NCBI GenBank assembly: GCA_964654945.1
Contig: CAZZLN010000070.1
Coordinates: 1 to 6,684 of the forward strand
Length of the DNA stretch: 6,684 nt
Reading direction: 5' to 3'
Origin: HGM11788 sp964654945
GTDB taxonomy: Bacteria; Bacillota; Clostridia; Lachnospirales; CAG-274
Part shown: positions 5,251-6,684 of the stretch, piece after piece
Numbering within the stretch: the stretch's first letter is position 1
Layout of the letters: each line of letters begins with the position of its first letter
The notes under the pieces: generated by a model
Database searches by the model: none
Told to the model about the DNA's origin: nothing
The model's input: only the letters and a program-made list of their open reading frames with translations
Position numbers and translations under genes: made by a program

Positions 5251-6615
5251 TTATTTATTATTAAAATTCATTTTCTTTTCAATAATCTTTCTGACAGATG
5301 TATTAATTCTTTCTTCACTTATTTCACCTGACTTAACGGCATTTACTACACCATTATACGCAAGCTCAAAATCCTGTGGCATAAGAAGCATATCTGCTCC
5401 TGCTTTAATAGTTCTGACTGCTATTTCATCAGACTGATATATATTGGTAAGAGCACCCATAGCTAAAGAATCAGTTATGACAATGCCTTTAAATCCAAGC
5501 TTCTGCTTTAATATGTCAGTAATCATAACATCAGAAATTGATGCAGGAGTGTTGTCACCTATAATTGTTGGCAGAGAAATATGCCCTACCATTATAAAAT
5601 CTGCATCATTTTTAATTGCATCAATAAAAGGCACAAGCTCACTTTCCATAAGCTCATCATAGCTTTTATCTGTATACGCAAAGCCTTCATGAGTATCGTC
5701 TTTTGTTGCCCCATGTCCCGGAAAATGTTTAAAGCAGGAATAAACACCTTTTTCATTTAATCCGTTTGAAACCTCCTGTGCCATTTCAGATACAAGCTTA
5801 GGGTCGCTTCCGAAGCTTCTGTCCTTTACCACTGTGTTATAAGGATTTGTAATTACATCGGCAACAGGTGCAAAATCTATATTAAATCCATATTCAGCAA
5901 GATATTCTCCAATAGTTATTCCGGCTTCATTTGCCTTTGATAAATCTCCTGTTTTTCCTATCTGTGACATATTATCAACTTTTTCAACATTTATATTTTC
6001 GCTGTTTCCAAGCCTTGCTACAGTTCCTCCCTCCTCATCTATTCCTATAAAAAGAGGAACCTTACATACTTCTTCTCCATAAGCCTTAATGTTTGACAGC
6101 ATTTCCTTAGTCTGTTTTTCATCAGTAAAATTCTGAGAAAAATAAATTATACCTCCTACCGGATGTTTTGCAAGTGCATTTTTTGTCTTTTCCCCTGCCG
6201 ATATTGCACAGCCTATGCCGGTAAGGGATTCAGGTGTAATAAAAAACATCTGATTTATTTTTTCATCAAGGGTCATATTGTTTAATATTTCATCAATCTT
6301 TTCCTGTTCTTTGTTATTTGTTGATTTTTCTGCTGAAGCATCTGAGCTTTCAGATGAGATTTTTTTTACATCATCTGATACAGCATTGTTTTTATCAGCA
6401 TTGAAATTTTTCATATATATTGCCAAAAATACAACAAAAGCTAAAATCATCAAAATACCTGCTGCAATACAAAAATTTCTGACAGCTGTTTTTTTCTTGG
6501 TTTTTCTTATTGATTTTTTTCTTTTGGAAATTTTAGCATCTGTTCTTTTTTTTATATTTTTATTATTACTTTTCAAAGCTTTTTGTTTTATGCCTTTTCT
6601 TCTTTCATTCTTCAC
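5251..6615 (-). CDS. nagZ: Membrane-anchored glycoside hydrolase family 3 beta-N-acetylglucosaminidase (NagZ type)
   Basis: This 454-residue protein is a single-domain GH3 enzyme behind a membrane anchor. The catalytic TIM barrel (about 105-450) shows GGIIYFSQN (154-162), GIDEEGGTVARL (191-202), DFAPVADV (247-254) and FKHFPGHGATKDDTH (295-309). Asp307 and His309 of the last stretch match the Asp-His acid/base dyad specific to NagZ enzymes. ITDSLAMGAL (380-389) carries the nucleophile Asp382. NagZ removes non-reducing GlcNAc from cell-wall muropeptides. In Gram-positives it acts outside the membrane, consistent with the anchor at about 47-68. The first 46 residues are strikingly Lys/Arg-rich and should stay in the cytoplasm; residues 70-105 form a Ser/Asn/Lys/Glu linker. 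The start is GTG at 6615, supported by AAAGGGTGA a few bases upstream; the nearby ATG at 6608 is out of frame. It heads an operon with the zinc-ribbon gene. No C-terminal GH3 domain is present, as expected for NagZ of the single-domain type. Confidence 0.9.
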   Translation of the reverse strand: MKNERRKGIKQKALKSNNKNIKKRTDAKISKRKKSIRKTKKKTAVRNFCIAAGILMILAFVVFLAIYMKNFNADKNNAVSDDVKKISSESSDASAEKSTNNKEQEKIDEILNNMTLDEKINQMFFITPESLTGIGCAISAGEKTKNALAKHPVGGIIYFSQNFTDEKQTKEMLSNIKAYGEEVCKVPLFIGIDEEGGTVARLGNSENINVEKVDNMSQIGKTGDLSKANEAGITIGEYLAEYGFNIDFAPVADVITNPYNTVVKDRSFGSDPKLVSEMAQEVSNGLNEKGVYSCFKHFPGHGATKDDTHEGFAYTDKSYDELMESELVPFIDAIKNDADFIMVGHISLPTIIGDNTPASISDVMITDILKQKLGFKGIVITDSLAMGALTNIYQSDEIAVRTIKAGADMLLMPQDFELAYNGVVNAVKSGEISEERINTSVRKIIEKKMNFNNK

Positions 6616-6632
6616 AAAATCACCCTTTGATT

Positions 6633-6654
6633 CAATAATGCCTTGGCATTATTG
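6633..6654. repeat. 10-bp inverted repeat in the leader of the GH3 gene
   Basis: CAATAATGCC (6633-6642) and GGCATTATTG (6645-6654) are perfect inverted arms separated by only TT, a 22-nt near-palindrome ending about 18 nt before the GTG start at 6615. It could be an operator or an RNA hairpin with a 4-nt loop close to the Shine-Dalgarno. No U-run follows on the gene's strand, so it does not look like a terminator. Function is not known. Confidence 0.6.
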
Positions 6655-6663
6655 TGCGGCGTG

Positions 6664-6684
6664 TGTGTCAGCTTTGCTGACATA
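6664..6684. repeat. Inverted repeat at the right window edge
   Basis: TGTCAGC (6666-6672), TTT, GCTGACA (6676-6682) is a perfect 7-bp inverted repeat with a 3-nt loop. Pairing can continue by one G-T and one T-A pair to the last base of the window, so the structure may extend beyond it. Together with the adjacent 22-nt palindrome it makes two tandem hairpins in a locally GC-richer stretch (6655-6684). It may be the end of a small dispersed repeat, a terminator of an upstream gene, or an operator; the window ends too soon to tell. Confidence 0.5.

Noticed and set aside
1..6684. CRISPR arrays, tRNA or rRNA genes
   Set aside because: No regularly spaced direct repeats and no tRNA- or rRNA-like conserved stretches were seen on either strand.

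Overview
This AT-rich window reads like a chromosomal segment of a low-GC Gram-positive bacterium, most likely an anaerobic gut-type Clostridium relative (Lachnospiraceae/Oscillospiraceae-like). The reasons are the AT-rich codon use (AGA, ATA, AAA), AAGGAG-type ribosome binding sites, a lipoprotein-type solute-binding protein, a YitT-family membrane protein, a YtrB-like ABC pair, and a zinc-ribbon/membrane-anchor protein. No species can be assigned from the sequence alone.

Layout: (1) Positions 1-1463, minus strand: a family-3 solute-binding lipoprotein followed 4 nt later by a membrane sensor with a Cache-type extracellular domain, cut off by the left window edge. A consensus sigma-A promoter (TTGACA-17-TATAAT, 1642-1614) drives them through a leader of about 145 nt. 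That leader places an 11-bp hairpin between a strong Shine-Dalgarno and the start codon. (2) 1735-2547, plus strand: a YitT-family membrane protein, divergent from the first unit. (3) 2602-4207, plus strand: a perfect 11-bp inverted repeat in the promoter region, then an ABC ATPase and an ABC-2-type permease overlapping by 8 nt. The ATPase has non-consensus residues at nearly every catalytic motif. (4) 4208-4457: the decayed 3' part of a DDE transposase on the plus strand with several in-frame stops. (5) 4458-6615, minus strand: a membrane-anchored GH3 beta-N-acetylglucosaminidase (NagZ type) followed 19 nt later by a zinc-ribbon single-pass membrane protein with an extracellular C-terminal domain. 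(6) 6616-6684: two strong inverted repeats in the leader of the GH3 gene, running to the window edge.

How the genes may work together: the first unit looks like ligand sensing (a binding lipoprotein made with a Cache sensor, no transporter genes in view). The ABC pair looks like a regulated exporter or envelope-stress-type system whose regulator is not in the window. The last unit looks like extracellular cell-wall muropeptide processing by a membrane-tethered enzyme, plus an uncharacterised envelope protein. The observations I consider most worth checking are the degenerate but intact ABC ATPase, the orphan operator-like palindrome in front of it, and the hairpin that would bring the Shine-Dalgarno of the solute-binding gene to normal spacing. 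No CRISPR array, rRNA, tRNA, complete insertion sequence or clearly novel multi-gene system is visible.
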